From positions 1,736,001-1,800,000 of the forward strand of contig NZ_CP096205.1 in NCBI RefSeq assembly GCF_023195775.1: 64,000 bases of DNA, given 5' to 3'. The stretch is from Flavobacterium azooxidireducens (GTDB lineage: Bacteria; Bacteroidota; Bacteroidia; Flavobacteriales; Flavobacteriaceae). Under the pieces are notes generated by a model, which saw only the letters and a list, made by a program, of their open reading frames with translations, was not told the origin of the DNA and did not search any database. Position numbers and translations under genes: made by a program. This document shows positions 55,456 through 64,000 of the stretch, piece by piece (the first letter of the stretch is position 1; each line of letters opens with the position of its first letter).

Positions 55456-56067
55456 CTACTTCACCCTCGTGCTATCATGCACCTGAACATGCACGCCACC
55501 ATTCCACAGCGTTAAAATATCAGTCGCAACAGCAGCTCCGCTTCCGGCAGCAATAGACAACTGACTTCGCCATCCGGCTAAAACGCCACAAACATAAATT
55601 CCGTCTTTCACCAAATGATCATGGTTTTTCAATTGAATGCGGTTTTTCTCAGGATTTGCTTTTTGATGTGGTATCACAAATTCTTCCAAACCTTCAATCG
55701 TGAAAGGATTTCCGGCTCCAATGCCAATCACAATTAATTTCGTTAGATAGGTATTTTTATTAGTGATAACCGAAAAATTCCCGATTTCACCTTCAATTTT
55801 CAATACTTTTTCGTTTGGAATTTGTTCAATATGCGGATAAACCGATGATAAATGAGCTAAACTTTCCGTTAATAATTCACCGCCTAATTTTCCGGCTTCA
55901 ATACCATACGCATTATTAAACAACGCATCTTGAAGCGAAGAAGCTTTTTGGTGAGAAAGTAGAGCGATTTTTTTATCAGATGCAAATGGTTTAGAATGAG
56001 CAGAGCCAAGAATAAGAGCACAAGAAACTCCCGAAACGCCGCCGCCAATAATCAATGCATCCAACAT
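55456..56067 (-). CDS. Small FAD/NAD(P)-dependent oxidoreductase (thioredoxin-reductase-like)
   Basis: 203 aa, about two thirds of a typical TrxB. FAD-binding start DALIIGGGVSGVSCALILGS (about 3-22) and C-terminal FAD motif KDGIYVCGVLAGWRSQLSIA (about 154-173) are present, but the separate NADPH-binding domain and the CxxC redox pair of TrxB are missing. It may be a flavoprotein of other function. Its upstream membrane-protein gene stops 3 nt before its start, so they are co-transcribed from the -7 box at 56290. Confidence 0.8.
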   Translation of the reverse strand: MLDALIIGGGVSGVSCALILGSAHSKPFASDKKIALLSHQKASSLQDALFNNAYGIEAGKLGGELLTESLAHLSSVYPHIEQIPNEKVLKIEGEIGNFSVITNKNTYLTKLIVIGIGAGNPFTIEGLEEFVIPHQKANPEKNRIQLKNHDHLVKDGIYVCGVLAGWRSQLSIAAGSGAAVATDILTLWNGGVHVQVHDSTRVK

Positions 56068-56069
56068 AT

Positions 56070-56270
56070 TTATTGATCTTTTAGTTTGTCTTCAATGGAT
56101 TTTGACATTCTAAAAATAAGAAGGATAATAATCGCACAAAATGCAGCGACAATTCCGATTAAGGCAATCATGCTTTCCTGTTCAAAAAGATTATTAAAAT
56201 CCAATTGAGTCACATTAAAGATGATTAATCCGAAAGCCAAGGCAATAATAATGTATGTGAAAATCTTCAT
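56070..56270 (-). CDS. Small two-helix membrane protein
   Basis: 66 aa: helices IIIALAFGLIIFNVTQL (about 7-23) and MIALIGIVAAFCAIIILLIF (about 34-53), then a charged tail. It lies directly upstream of the flavoprotein gene in one operon. Likely its membrane partner; family not recognised. Confidence 0.7.
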   Translation of the reverse strand: MKIFTYIIIALAFGLIIFNVTQLDFNNLFEQESMIALIGIVAAFCAIIILLIFRMSKSIEDKLKDQ

Positions 56271-56289
56271 TTATAATATAATAATGATA

Positions 56290-56297
56290 CAAAGGTA
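56290..56297 (-). promoter_or_regulatory. -7 promoter box (TACCTTTG) for the small membrane protein/flavoprotein operon
   Basis: TAnnTTTG on the minus strand, 20 nt upstream of the ATG. Confidence 0.5.
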
Positions 56298-56309
56298 GGT
56301 TTAATCAAA

Positions 56310-56885
56310 CTATTCAAAAAGACCTTTAACATTAGCCGCAAATAATTTAACAGCAATGGCAAGTAGCACAACGCCAAACACTTTTCGAATCACACTTAGT
56401 CCGTTTTTGGTTAAAAAGCGTTCAATTCTGGCAGAAGATTTTAAAACACCATACACCAAAATAATATTCAAAATTATGGCGATGATGATATTAATTGTTT
56501 GAAATTCTGCTCTTATCGAAAGTATCGTTGTCATCGTTCCTGCTCCGGCAATCAACGGAAAAGCAATAGGAACAATCGAAGTGGAACCATGATCTTCATC
56601 ACGGTATAATTTGATTCCTAAAATCATTTCCAAAGCCAAAAAGAAAAGCACAAATGCTCCGGCAACGGCAAAAGAGTTAATGTCAATACCAATTAATTTC
56701 AGGATTGTTTCTCCCACAAATAAAAAGGCAATCATAATGATGGCGGCTACAATCGATGCTTTTTCAGATTGAATATGACCCGCTTTTTGACGTAAATCAA
56801 TAATAATTGGAATGCTTCCCACAATATCAATTACGGCAAAGAGTACCATTGTTGCTGTAAAAATTTCTCTTAAATCTAATTCCAT
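56310..56885 (-). CDS. MarC-family integral membrane protein
   Basis: 191 aa with six predicted helices. MarC/UPF0056 hallmarks: FAVIDIVGSIPIIIDLRQKA (about 17-36), AFVLFFLALEMILGIKLYR and IVPIAFPLIAGAGTMTTILS. The proposed transport role in this family is unproven. Single gene with a -7 box at 56905-56912. Confidence 0.93.
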   Translation of the reverse strand: MELDLREIFTATMVLFAVIDIVGSIPIIIDLRQKAGHIQSEKASIVAAIIMIAFLFVGETILKLIGIDINSFAVAGAFVLFFLALEMILGIKLYRDEDHGSTSIVPIAFPLIAGAGTMTTILSIRAEFQTINIIIAIILNIILVYGVLKSSARIERFLTKNGLSVIRKVFGVVLLAIAVKLFAANVKGLFE

Positions 56886-56904
56886 GAACTTCAGTTTTCT
56901 GCGG

Positions 56905-56912
56905 CAAAAGTA
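56905..56912 (-). promoter_or_regulatory. -7 promoter box (TACTTTTG) for the MarC gene
   Basis: TAnnTTTG on the minus strand, 20 nt upstream of the ATG. Confidence 0.5.
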
Positions 56913-56990
56913 GCCTTTTTAATCACTATCTTCGTGAAAATTGAGTTAATTATTTAACGCATTTCAACCGAAGAATCAAACATTCCTTTG

Positions 56991-56998
56991 TACCTTTG
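56991..56998 (+). promoter_or_regulatory. -7 promoter box (TACCTTTG) for the DUF3109 gene
   Basis: TAnnTTTG 24 nt upstream of the ATG at 57022. Confidence 0.5.
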
Positions 56999-57021
56999 CA
57001 TCATCATTCTGACAATAATTT

Positions 57022-57594
57022 ATGTTTCAATTAGGTAAAACCATCGTTTCAGAAGAAATTCTGGAAAAAGAATTCGTTTGCAATCTAACCGCTTGTCATG
57101 GAGCCTGTTGCGTTGACGGCGATGCCGGTGCACCCTTAAGTGAAGAAGAAACTAAAATTTTAGAAGAAATTTATCCGAAAGTAAAACCTTTTCTTCGAAA
57201 AGAAGGAATTGAAGCCATCGAAAACCAAGGAACCTGGATTAAAGGCGAAGATGGAGAATTTGAAACACCGTTAATTGAAGGGAAAGATTGTGCCTACGTT
57301 ATTTTTGACGGAAAAACCGCCTTATGCGGAATCGAACAAGCCTACAACCAAGGAATCGTTTCTTGGAAAAAACCGGTTTCGTGTCATTTGTATCCAATAA
57401 GAGTGAAAGACTTTTCCGATTTTGCGGCTGTGAATTATCACCGTTGGGATATTTGCAGTCCGGCTTGTTCTCTTGGAAAAGAATTAGAAGTTCCGGTGTA
57501 CAAATTCGTCAAAGAAGCATTGGTTCGAAAATTTGGCGAAGAATGGTATCACGAACTCGAAAAAGTGGGCGAAGAATATCTAAAAGGGAAGTAA
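57022..57594 (+). CDS. DUF3109 family Cys-rich protein
   Basis: 190 aa. Eight or more Cys in conserved spacing: FVCNLTACHGACCVDGDAGA (about 18-37), KDCAYVIFDGKTALCGIEQA, KPVSCHLYPIRV and WDICSPACSLGKEL. This resembles YkgJ/Fe-S or zinc cluster proteins and suggests a bound metal centre (inference). It is a conserved Bacteroidota protein of unknown function that sits upstream of the nrd genes with a 257-bp gap in which I see nothing definite. Confidence 0.88.
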   Translation: MFQLGKTIVSEEILEKEFVCNLTACHGACCVDGDAGAPLSEEETKILEEIYPKVKPFLRKEGIEAIENQGTWIKGEDGEFETPLIEGKDCAYVIFDGKTALCGIEQAYNQGIVSWKKPVSCHLYPIRVKDFSDFAAVNYHRWDICSPACSLGKELEVPVYKFVKEALVRKFGEEWYHELEKVGEEYLKGK

Positions 57595-57851
57595 ATTTTC
57601 CGCTAATTTTCCTTCCCAATAATTTCTTAAAATAGTAAAATTTCCCTCGCGACCGCTAATGAGTTGGTTTTTAAATTATTGATTAACAGGTTTTTAGTCA
57701 TATAATTATAAAGTAGGAAAAAAACTAACCGTTGTTAAAAACTATACCCGATTGTGAATAAGTTTGACTTTCATTTACCAATTTGAATTGCAATCTTTGT
57801 AACTCTCAATTACCGAATAATAATCCTCAAAAATACTTAACATAGAAAAAG

Positions 57852-58829
57852 ATGGCAGCAGTAGAACCAATTTTGCAAGAAAATAAAGACAGATTCGTGA
57901 TTTTCCCCATTAAGCATCACGACATTTGGGAATGGTACAAAAAAATGGAAGCGAGTTTCTGGACCGCAGAAGAAATCGATTTACATCAAGATTTATCCGA
58001 TTGGAATACAAAATTGAATGAAGATGAAAAGTTTTTCGTCAAACACATTTTAGCATTTTTCGCCGCTTCTGACGGAATTGTAAATGAAAATTTAGCCGAA
58101 AATTTCGTAAACGAAGTACAATATCCGGAAGCAAAATTTTTCTACGGTTTTCAAATTATGATGGAAAACATCCACAGCGAAACCTATTCATTGTTGATTG
58201 ATACCTACGTGAAAGATGAAAAAGAAAAAGACCAATTATTTCACGCATTAGATGTATTTCCTGCCATTCAAAAGAAAGCAAATTGGGCGTTAAAATGGAT
58301 TAGTTCTGATTCATTTGCCGAACGTTTAATCGCGTTCGCAGCTGTGGAAGGAATCTTCTTTTCAGGTGCTTTCTGTTCTATTTTCTGGTTGAAAAAACGC
58401 GGTTTAATGCCGGGATTGACTTTCTCAAACGAATTAATTTCGCGTGACGAGGGTGTTCACTGTGATTTCGCCGTTCATTTGCACAACCACCATTTGGTAA
58501 ACAAAGTTCCAAAAGATAGAATCAAAGAAATCATTACAGATGCGTTAACCATCGAAAGAGAATTCATTACCGAATCTCTTCCTGTGAGTTTAATTGGGAT
58601 GAATGCTACGTTAATGACACAATACTTAGAATTTGTAGCCGACCGATTATTAGTAGAGTTAGGCTGCGAAAGAGTTTATAATTCTTCTAACCCGTTTGAC
58701 TTTATGGATATGATTTCGCTACAAGGAAAAACCAATTTCTTTGAAAAACGTGTAGCCGAATACCAAAAAGCAGGTGTGATGAATACGGATTCAGATTCAC
58801 AGAAAATTAGTTTCGACGCCGATTTTTAG
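57852..58829 (+). CDS. nrdB: Ribonucleotide reductase class Ia, beta subunit
   Basis: 325 aa. Di-iron ligands appear in [34 protein letters not shown] and [17 protein letters not shown] (about 59-215), with the radical Tyr region between. It generates the tyrosyl radical used by NrdA to reduce ribonucleoside diphosphates. It precedes nrdA by 190 bp, a gap that holds a 31-bp palindrome. Confidence 0.97.
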   Translation: MAAVEPILQENKDRFVIFPIKHHDIWEWYKKMEASFWTAEEIDLHQDLSDWNTKLNEDEKFFVKHILAFFAASDGIVNENLAENFVNEVQYPEAKFFYGFQIMMENIHSETYSLLIDTYVKDEKEKDQLFHALDVFPAIQKKANWALKWISSDSFAERLIAFAAVEGIFFSGAFCSIFWLKKRGLMPGLTFSNELISRDEGVHCDFAVHLHNHHLVNKVPKDRIKEIITDALTIEREFITESLPVSLIGMNATLMTQYLEFVADRLLVELGCERVYNSSNPFDFMDMISLQGKTNFFEKRVAEYQKAGVMNTDSDSQKISFDADF

Positions 58830-58892
58830 GGATTGCCGCTAAGAAAGTAAGACACAAAGTTTCTCTTAGCCAAAATAGTAAATATTATAGTT

Positions 58893-58923
58893 TCTTTGTC
58901 AAAGTTTCAAACTTTGACAAAGA
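58893..58923. repeat. 31-bp perfect palindrome between nrdB and nrdA
   Basis: Arms of 15 bp (starting TCTTTGTCAAAG) around one central C at 58908. Little loop is possible, so it may be a protein site or a repeat rather than a terminator; no U-tract follows. Confidence 0.75.
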
Positions 58924-59019
58924 TTCAATATAAAAATACCGGGATTAGCTTCCCAAATTCAACTAACAAATAACCTAAAATAGAAAAGGGATTTTCTGTT
59001 TTAAAAAACATGTAACAGT

Positions 59020-61455
59020 ATGTATGTAGTAAAAAGAGACGGTCACAAAGAACCGGTAATGTTTGACAAAATCACAGATAGAATTAAAAAACTATGCTAT
59101 GGTTTAAATGATTTGGTCGATTCGGTAAAGGTCGCCATGCGAGTGATTGAAGGATTGTATGACGGTGTAACTACATCAGAATTAGATAATTTAGCGGCAG
59201 AAACCGCAGCCTCGATGACGATTGCTCATCCCGATTATGCACAATTAGCAGCACGTATTGCTGTTTCTAACTTACACAAAAACACCAAAAAATCGTTTTC
59301 AGAAACAATGTCTGATATGTACCACTACGTGAACCCACGTACAGGGCAAAAATCGCCGTTACTTTCTGATGAGGTGTATGAAGCAATCATGGCCAATGCA
59401 GAAACATTGGATTCTATGATTATTTACAACAGAGATTTTAATTATGATTATTTCGGTTTCAAAACATTAGAACGTTCTTATTTGCTAAAAATAAACGGAA
59501 AAATTGTTGAAAGACCACAACATATGTTGATGCGTGTTTCGGTTGGAATTCATTTGAATGACATCGAAGCAGTGAAAGAAACCTACGAATTAATGTCGAA
59601 AAAATTCTTCACGCACGCAACACCAACTTTATTTAATGCCGGAACACCAAAACCTCAAATGTCGTCGTGTTTCTTATTAACAATGAAAGACGATAGCATC
59701 GACGGAATTTATGATACATTAAAACAAACCGCTAAAATCTCGCAATCAGCAGGCGGAATCGGACTTTCTATTCACAATGTTCGTGCAACAGGATCTTACA
59801 TTCGTGGAACAAACGGAACTTCTAACGGAATCGTTCCAATGCTTCGTGTTTTCAACGACACAGCTCGTTATGTTGACCAAGGTGGCGGAAAAAGAAAAGG
59901 AAGTTTTGCTATTTATTTAGAAACGTGGCATGCCGATATTTTCGAATTTTTAGATTTGAAAAAGAATACCGGAAAAGAAGAAATGCGTGCCAGAGATTTG
60001 TTCTTTGCGATGTGGACATCTGATTTGTTTATGAAACGTGTGCAAGACGATGCATCGTGGACCTTAATGTGTCCAAACGAATGTCCTGGTTTATGCGACG
60101 TTTACGGAGACGAATTTGAAACATTATATACTTCGTATGAAGCAGCCGGAAAAGGCAGAAAAACCGTTCGTGCTCGTGAACTTTGGGAAAAAATCCTAGA
60201 ATCGCAAATCGAAACTGGAACACCGTATATGTTGTACAAAGATGCAGCAAACCGAAAATCAAACCAGAAAAATTTAGGAACCATTCGTTCGTCAAATTTA
60301 TGTACGGAGATTTTGGAATACACAGCTCCTGATGAAGTAGCGGTGTGTAATTTAGCCTCTATTTCGCTACCCATGTTCATCGAAAACGGCAAATTTGATC
60401 ATCAAAAATTATACGATGTAACCAAACGCGTGACTCGTAACCTAAACCGCGTAATCGACAGAAATTATTATCCGGTTCCAGAAGCAGAAAATTCAAATAT
60501 GCGTCACCGTCCAATTGGACTGGGAGTGCAAGGTTTGGCCGATGCGTTCATCTTACTTCGTTTGCCTTTCACCAGCGACGAAGCAAAACAAATGAATCAA
60601 GATATTTTTGAAACGCTTTATTTTGCAGCCGTAACCGCATCCATGGAAATGGCAAAAGAAGAAGGACCATATTCAACTTTCAAAGGATCGCCAATTTCGC
60701 AAGGAGAGTTTCAATACAACCTTTGGGGATTAAAAGACAGCGATCTATCCGGTCGCTGGGATTGGGAAAGTTTACGAAAAGAAGTAGTAGAACACGGTGT
60801 GAGAAACTCATTGTTAGTTGCTCCAATGCCAACCGCTTCTACGTCGCAAATCTTAGGAAACAACGAAGCATTCGAACCGTACACATCAAATATTTACACA
60901 AGAAGAGTGCTTTCAGGCGAATTTATCGTCGTAAACAAACATTTATTAGAAGATTTAGTAAATCTAGGTTTGTGGAACGATACGTTGAAACAAGAAATCA
61001 TGCGTCACAACGGTTCGGTGCAAAACATCGAAGTAATTCCGCAAGATATCAAAGATTTATACAAAACAGTTTGGGAAATGAGTATGAAAGACATCATCGA
61101 TATGTCACGTCAACGCGGTTACTTCATTGACCAATCGCAATCGTTGAACTTGTTTATGGAAGGAGCAACCTACGCCAAATTAACCTCAATGCATTTTTAC
61201 GCTTGGCAATCAGGTTTAAAAACCGGAATGTACTATTTGCGTACAAAATCAGCTGTAGATGCCATCAAGTTTACCTTAAACAACGACAAAAAAGCAGAAC
61301 CGGTAGAAGTAATCGAGCAACCAATTGTGGCTAAAAAACTCGAATCAATTGCGGTACTAAACGAACCGGTCGAAATGACTCAAGAAGAATACCGAGCCAT
61401 GATCGAAATGGCAAAAAATGCCGGTCCGGAAGATTGTGAAATGTGTGGATCGTAA
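59020..61455 (+). CDS. nrdA: Ribonucleotide reductase class Ia, alpha subunit
   Basis: 811 aa. An N-terminal ATP-cone ([20 protein letters not shown], about 3-22) provides allosteric activity control. The catalytic domain includes [36 protein letters not shown] (active-site Cys) and [19 protein letters not shown]. The C-terminal CxxC pair EDCEMCGS takes electrons from thioredoxin/glutaredoxin. It reduces NDPs together with NrdB. The C-terminus is full-length. Confidence 0.98.
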   Translation: MYVVKRDGHKEPVMFDKITDRIKKLCYGLNDLVDSVKVAMRVIEGLYDGVTTSELDNLAAETAASMTIAHPDYAQLAARIAVSNLHKNTKKSFSETMSDMYHYVNPRTGQKSPLLSDEVYEAIMANAETLDSMIIYNRDFNYDYFGFKTLERSYLLKINGKIVERPQHMLMRVSVGIHLNDIEAVKETYELMSKKFFTHATPTLFNAGTPKPQMSSCFLLTMKDDSIDGIYDTLKQTAKISQSAGGIGLSIHNVRATGSYIRGTNGTSNGIVPMLRVFNDTARYVDQGGGKRKGSFAIYLETWHADIFEFLDLKKNTGKEEMRARDLFFAMWTSDLFMKRVQDDASWTLMCPNECPGLCDVYGDEFETLYTSYEAAGKGRKTVRARELWEKILESQIETGTPYMLYKDAANRKSNQKNLGTIRSSNLCTEILEYTAPDEVAVCNLASISLPMFIENGKFDHQKLYDVTKRVTRNLNRVIDRNYYPVPEAENSNMRHRPIGLGVQGLADAFILLRLPFTSDEAKQMNQDIFETLYFAAVTASMEMAKEEGPYSTFKGSPISQGEFQYNLWGLKDSDLSGRWDWESLRKEVVEHGVRNSLLVAPMPTASTSQILGNNEAFEPYTSNIYTRRVLSGEFIVVNKHLLEDLVNLGLWNDTLKQEIMRHNGSVQNIEVIPQDIKDLYKTVWEMSMKDIIDMSRQRGYFIDQSQSLNLFMEGATYAKLTSMHFYAWQSGLKTGMYYLRTKSAVDAIKFTLNNDKKAEPVEVIEQPIVAKKLESIAVLNEPVEMTQEEYRAMIEMAKNAGPEDCEMCGS

Positions 61456-61521
61456 TTTAAAAATGAATAAAGAGAATAGAAAATCAGCTGTTTACTTCGG
61501 TAAATGGCTGTTTTTTTTTGA

Positions 61522-61662
61522 AGCTATTTCCCGCTTTCCATTCCAAGCTTGTTTGTCTTGTTGTTTTTTTCTAAGGCAAAAAAGTAGCTCCCAAGGTCGC
61601 TCTTTTTCGCCAAGAAAAAATACAACAATCCTGCACAAGGCTTTCCATTACAATCGGGGCTA
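61522..61662. repeat. Dispersed intergenic repeat (member 2)
   Basis: Begins AGCTATTTCCCGCTTTCC and ends CTTTCCATTACAATCGGGGC, then TA. The ends share AGCTATTyC and GGGCTA with 47775-47920. It fills the middle of the 431-bp nrdA-bioF gap, in which no gene or RNA is visible. Confidence 0.65.
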
Positions 61663-61886
61663 GGAGTCAGTGCTCAGTTAGCAGTTTTCACGCAATCTTG
61701 TCATTCCGTAGGAATCTAAATTATCAATAACGAACCAAATTTTTTTAAATTTCTCCCATTTTTGTAATCTGTGTTCAAAACAACTTTCAAAATTTCTTCA
61801 CAACAAATTCAATTTCCAATTACTACCTTTGAAAGTCAAATTAAAATTCGCATCAAAAGAAAAACAAAACTCATTTCTGTTACTCA

Positions 61887-63038
61887 ATGAAATCCCTCCC
61901 AAAATCCCTTCATCAAAAACTCCTCCAAAGAGAACAAAACAATGCTCTCCGGCAGTTGGCTTTACCCAATAATTTAGTCGATTTTTCGTCTAACGATTAT
62001 TTAGGATTTGCAAAAAGTGAAGCGATTTTTCAACAAACACATGACTTGTTAGTTTCCAGAAATTACAAAGTAAACGGAGCCACCGGTTCACGATTACTCA
62101 CGGGAAATCATTCCATTTATACAGAAACAGAAGAATTCATTGCCCAATTCCATCAGGCAGAAGCAGCTTTAATTTTTAATTCCGGCTACGATGCCAATGT
62201 GGGTTTTTTTAGCTCCGTTCCGCAACGGAATGATATTATTTTATATGATGAACTCAGTCATGCCTCCATCCGCGATGGCATCCAAATGAGTTTAGCCAAA
62301 TCGTTCAAATTCAAACACAACGATGTAGTTGATTTAGAAAATTTACTCACTAAGTTCCAAACCGCAACCCGCAACCCGCAACCTGCAACCATTTTCATCA
62401 TCACCGAAAGCGTTTTTTCCATGGATGGCGATTCACCCGATTTAGAAAAATTGGTCGCTTTATCCGAAAAACACAACGCCTATTTAGTCATCGACGAAGC
62501 CCATGCCATAGGAGTTTTTGGGGAAAAAGGAGAAGGTTTAGTGCAACAGTTGAATTTGCAAAATAACGTTTTTGCCCGAATCATCACCTTCGGAAAAGCC
62601 TTAGGTTGCCACGGAGCGGCAGTTTTGGGGAGTGAACAACTTAAAACCTATTTAACCAATTTTGCCCGAAGTTTTATTTACACCACCGGATTATCGCCCC
62701 ATTCGGTTGCGACTATTTTTGTGGCCTATCAGCAATTGGCTAAAAGTCAGCAAGAAAGAGAGAACCTTTTTCAAAACATCGACTATTTTAAGTCATGTCT
62801 TCCATCTTCCATCTTCCATCTTCCATCTTCCTCAACCATCCACTCCGTTGTAATTCCTGGAAACGAGCGAGTAAAAATCATTGCACAACAACTCCAACAA
62901 AATGGCTTTGATGTAAAACCTATTTTGTCACCAACCGTTCCTGAAGGCCAGGAAAGATTGCGGTTTTGTTTGCACTCTTATAATTCTCAAAAAGAAATTT
63001 TTACTGTTTTAGATTTGTTAAGTACATTTGTGTTTTAA
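61887..63038 (+). CDS. bioF: 8-amino-7-oxononanoate synthase
   Basis: 383 aa, PLP enzyme of the alpha-oxoamine synthase family. Substrate-binding SRLLTGNHSIYTETEEFIAQ, IDEAHAIGVFGEKGEGLVQQ (PLP Asp/His), and the PLP Lys in TFGKALGCHGAAVLGS are present. It condenses pimeloyl-ACP/CoA and alanine in biotin synthesis, and bioD follows at 63644. Two heptamer arrays lie inside the gene (62362-62389 and 62799-62831), translated as ATRNPQPAT and SSIFHLPSS in loops away from the active site. 2-amino-3-ketobutyrate CoA ligase is a related alternative, but bioD supports BioF. Confidence 0.92.
   Translation: MKSLPKSLHQKLLQREQNNALRQLALPNNLVDFSSNDYLGFAKSEAIFQQTHDLLVSRNYKVNGATGSRLLTGNHSIYTETEEFIAQFHQAEAALIFNSGYDANVGFFSSVPQRNDIILYDELSHASIRDGIQMSLAKSFKFKHNDVVDLENLLTKFQTATRNPQPATIFIITESVFSMDGDSPDLEKLVALSEKHNAYLVIDEAHAIGVFGEKGEGLVQQLNLQNNVFARIITFGKALGCHGAAVLGSEQLKTYLTNFARSFIYTTGLSPHSVATIFVAYQQLAKSQQERENLFQNIDYFKSCLPSSIFHLPSSSTIHSVVIPGNERVKIIAQQLQQNGFDVKPILSPTVPEGQERLRFCLHSYNSQKEIFTVLDLLSTFVF
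62362..62389 (+). repeat. Heptamer array inside bioF (CCGCAAC)
   Basis: CCGCAAC x3 then CTGCAAC, 28 bp, the same unit as near lysC. Translates as part of TATRNPQPAT in a surface loop. Confidence 0.9.
62799..62831 (+). repeat. Heptamer array inside bioF (CTTCCAT)
   Basis: CTTCCAT x4 plus CTTCC, 33 bp. It encodes SSIFHLPSS. Gain or loss of one unit would shift the frame. Confidence 0.9.
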
Positions 63039-63515
63039 GCCACGGATAAAACTGATTTTAACAGATATAAACAGATGATATGACAAATTTATTACACAAA
63101 TCAATTACAGATGCAATTTTAAAAGCCTATTACAACGTATATAATGAATTAGGCTCCGGTTTTCTTGAGAAAGTATATCAAAATTCCATGTTTTTTGAAT
63201 TAAAATCGTTTGGACTTAAAGTTGAAGCTCAAAAGCAAATTAAAGTCTATTTTAAAAACCAACTTGTTGGAGATTTTTATTCAGATTTATTAATAGAAGA
63301 CAAAGTAATTGTTGAGTTAAAAGCCACTGAGTTTCTCATGGATATTCACACAGCACAAATAATAAATTACTTAAAAGCAACACCCATTGAAGTAGGTATG
63401 TTATTAAATTTTGGAGAAGAACCGGAATTTAAAAGAGTGATTTACACAAATAATAGAAAAACGAGCATTAAAAATCAGCAATAATCCGTTCAATCCGTAT
63501 TATCCGTGGTTAAAA
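63033..63515. mobile_element. Putative GxxExxY cassette with inverted terminal repeats
   Basis: Left end TTTTAAGCCACGGATAA (63033-63049) and right end TTATCCGTGGTTAAAA (63500-63515) are inverted copies differing by one inserted base. Between them lies one gene. The left repeat overlaps the bioF stop. It separates bioF from bioD. Confidence 0.6.
63080..63484 (+). CDS. GxxExxY protein (PD-(D/E)xK nuclease-like)
   Basis: 134 aa. The namesake motif GFLEKVY follows YNELGS (about 20-32). The nuclease-like core has LLIEDKVIVELKATEF (about 74-89), with D, E and K in PD-(D/E)xK positions, and HTAQIINYLKATPIEVGMLL. No function is established for the family. Here it sits alone inside inverted repeats between two biotin genes, unlike a normal biotin operon member, so I infer a mobile or selfish gene. 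The protein is intact. Confidence 0.85.
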   Translation: MTNLLHKSITDAILKAYYNVYNELGSGFLEKVYQNSMFFELKSFGLKVEAQKQIKVYFKNQLVGDFYSDLLIEDKVIVELKATEFLMDIHTAQIINYLKATPIEVGMLLNFGEEPEFKRVIYTNNRKTSIKNQQ

Positions 63516-63643
63516 ATAGAATGATATTATTTTAGTAGTCGTTGAAAAAAGGCGAGCTAAAAGCAGTATCATACTTATAATATTTTCAAAAATCCTTGCA
63601 AACTTTGCGTATTCTTTGCGAACTTTGCGGTTAAACAACTACC

Positions 63644-64000
63644 ATGAAAATATTCATCACCGGAATTGGAACCGACGTAGGAAAAACAATTGCTTCCGCC
63701 ATTATCACAGAAGCCCTTGAAGCGGATTATTGGAAACCCGTTCAAGCCGGAGAATTAGATTTTTCAGATAAAGATAAAGTGCAATCACTCATCAGTAATT
63801 CTAAAACTAAAATTCACGAAAATAGTTATGCTCTGCAAACGCCTGCTAGTCCACATTATGCCGCAGCTTTGGACGGAATTTCCATCAACATCAATTCTAT
63901 CAAAGAACCCAAAACAAAAAATCATTTGGTGATTGAAGGAGCAGGAGGCATTTTTGTTCCATTAAATCAAACAGAAACGGTGATGGACTTAATTCAACCT
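63644..64000 (+). CDS. bioD: Dethiobiotin synthetase, partial (runs off the window)
   Basis: First 119 codons from ATG at 63644; the end lies beyond 64000. The P-loop is FITGIGTDVGKTIASAIITE (about 4-23). WKPVQAGE and VIEGAGGIFVPLN match the substrate and Mg-binding segments. It converts DAPA plus CO2 and ATP to dethiobiotin. It belongs with bioF upstream, interrupted by the GxxExxY cassette. Confidence 0.95.
   Translation, partial: MKIFITGIGTDVGKTIASAIITEALEADYWKPVQAGELDFSDKDKVQSLISNSKTKIHENSYALQTPASPHYAAALDGISININSIKEPKTKNHLVIEGAGGIFVPLNQTETVMDLIQP

Noticed and set aside
55456..56067. Full thioredoxin reductase
   Set aside because: At 203 aa it lacks the NADPH domain and CxxC pair, so it is called only a small flavoprotein.
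57740..57775. DnaA-box-like TGTGAATAA upstream of nrdB
   Set aside because: One mismatch from consensus and a single copy; not enough to claim DnaA control.
61418..61663. 81-aa plus-strand open frame
   Set aside because: It begins inside nrdA in another frame and runs through the dispersed repeat.

Overview
The window looks like a low-GC chromosome segment from a Bacteroidota, most likely Flavobacteriaceae (Flavobacterium-like). The evidence is protein type: a type IX secretion (T9SS) adhesin operon, a SusC-like TonB receptor, a MurF-Alr fusion, a PurU/NrdAB/BioF set typical of the family, and many promoters carrying the Bacteroidota -7 box TAnnTTTG. No rRNA or CRISPR array was seen. One tRNA is present, tRNA-Ala(GGC).

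Layout. 1-3.5 kb: a minus-strand operon of a His/Cys-rich small protein, a TonB receptor and a lipoprotein. 3.5-6.3 kb: a REP/RAYT locus with at least six REP-like units, a full REP-associated tyrosine transposase, a 582-bp duplication holding a truncated copy, and two orphan genes each bracketed by inverted REP units. 6.3-7.0 kb: a PIN-toxin/antitoxin pair between two copies of one terminator region. 7-12.9 kb: core genes asd, mscL, murF-alr (one-base frameshift), tdk and a Glu-rich protein. 13-14.9 kb: a type II restriction-modification pair (EcoRII/SsoII-like nuclease plus m5C methyltransferase). 15-20.4 kb: rsmI, hipBA, an OsmC protein, recJ and lpxH. 20.6-29.8 kb: a large type-B-CTD adhesin, a PorP/SprF protein and a PorE-like TPR/propeller/OmpA protein, probably a cell-surface export unit. 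29.9-30.8 kb: queD, a small membrane protein and tRNA-Ala.

30,766-38,624 is a 7.85-kb integrative element in the 3' end of tRNA-Ala. It has 14-bp att repeats, a tyrosine integrase, paired 11-bp-spaced TGTACGRT sites at both ends, two small HTH proteins, a P4/D5-type primase-helicase, a Toprim-like protein and unidentified genes. It carries no relaxase, conjugation or capsid gene and resembles a satellite-like island. This is the strongest candidate for an undescribed system here.

38.6-61.5 kb is mainly core: an HGQPxHxC lipoprotein, a large outer-membrane protein, chrA, a glycosyltransferase, lysC-lipoprotein-GNAT, fbp, purU, TerB, HupE, dCMP deaminase, two S41 peptidases, a small FAD protein, MarC, DUF3109, nrdB and nrdA. 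61.9-64 kb holds bioF and the start of bioD, separated by a GxxExxY nuclease-like gene inside near-perfect 16-bp inverted repeats, which looks like a small inserted cassette.

Repeats run through the window: heptamer tandem arrays (one near lysC, two inside bioF), two members of a dispersed intergenic repeat with shared termini, 20-bp perfect palindromes and a 31-bp palindrome between nrdB and nrdA. Motif-based names rest on my reading of the sequence; no database search was run.
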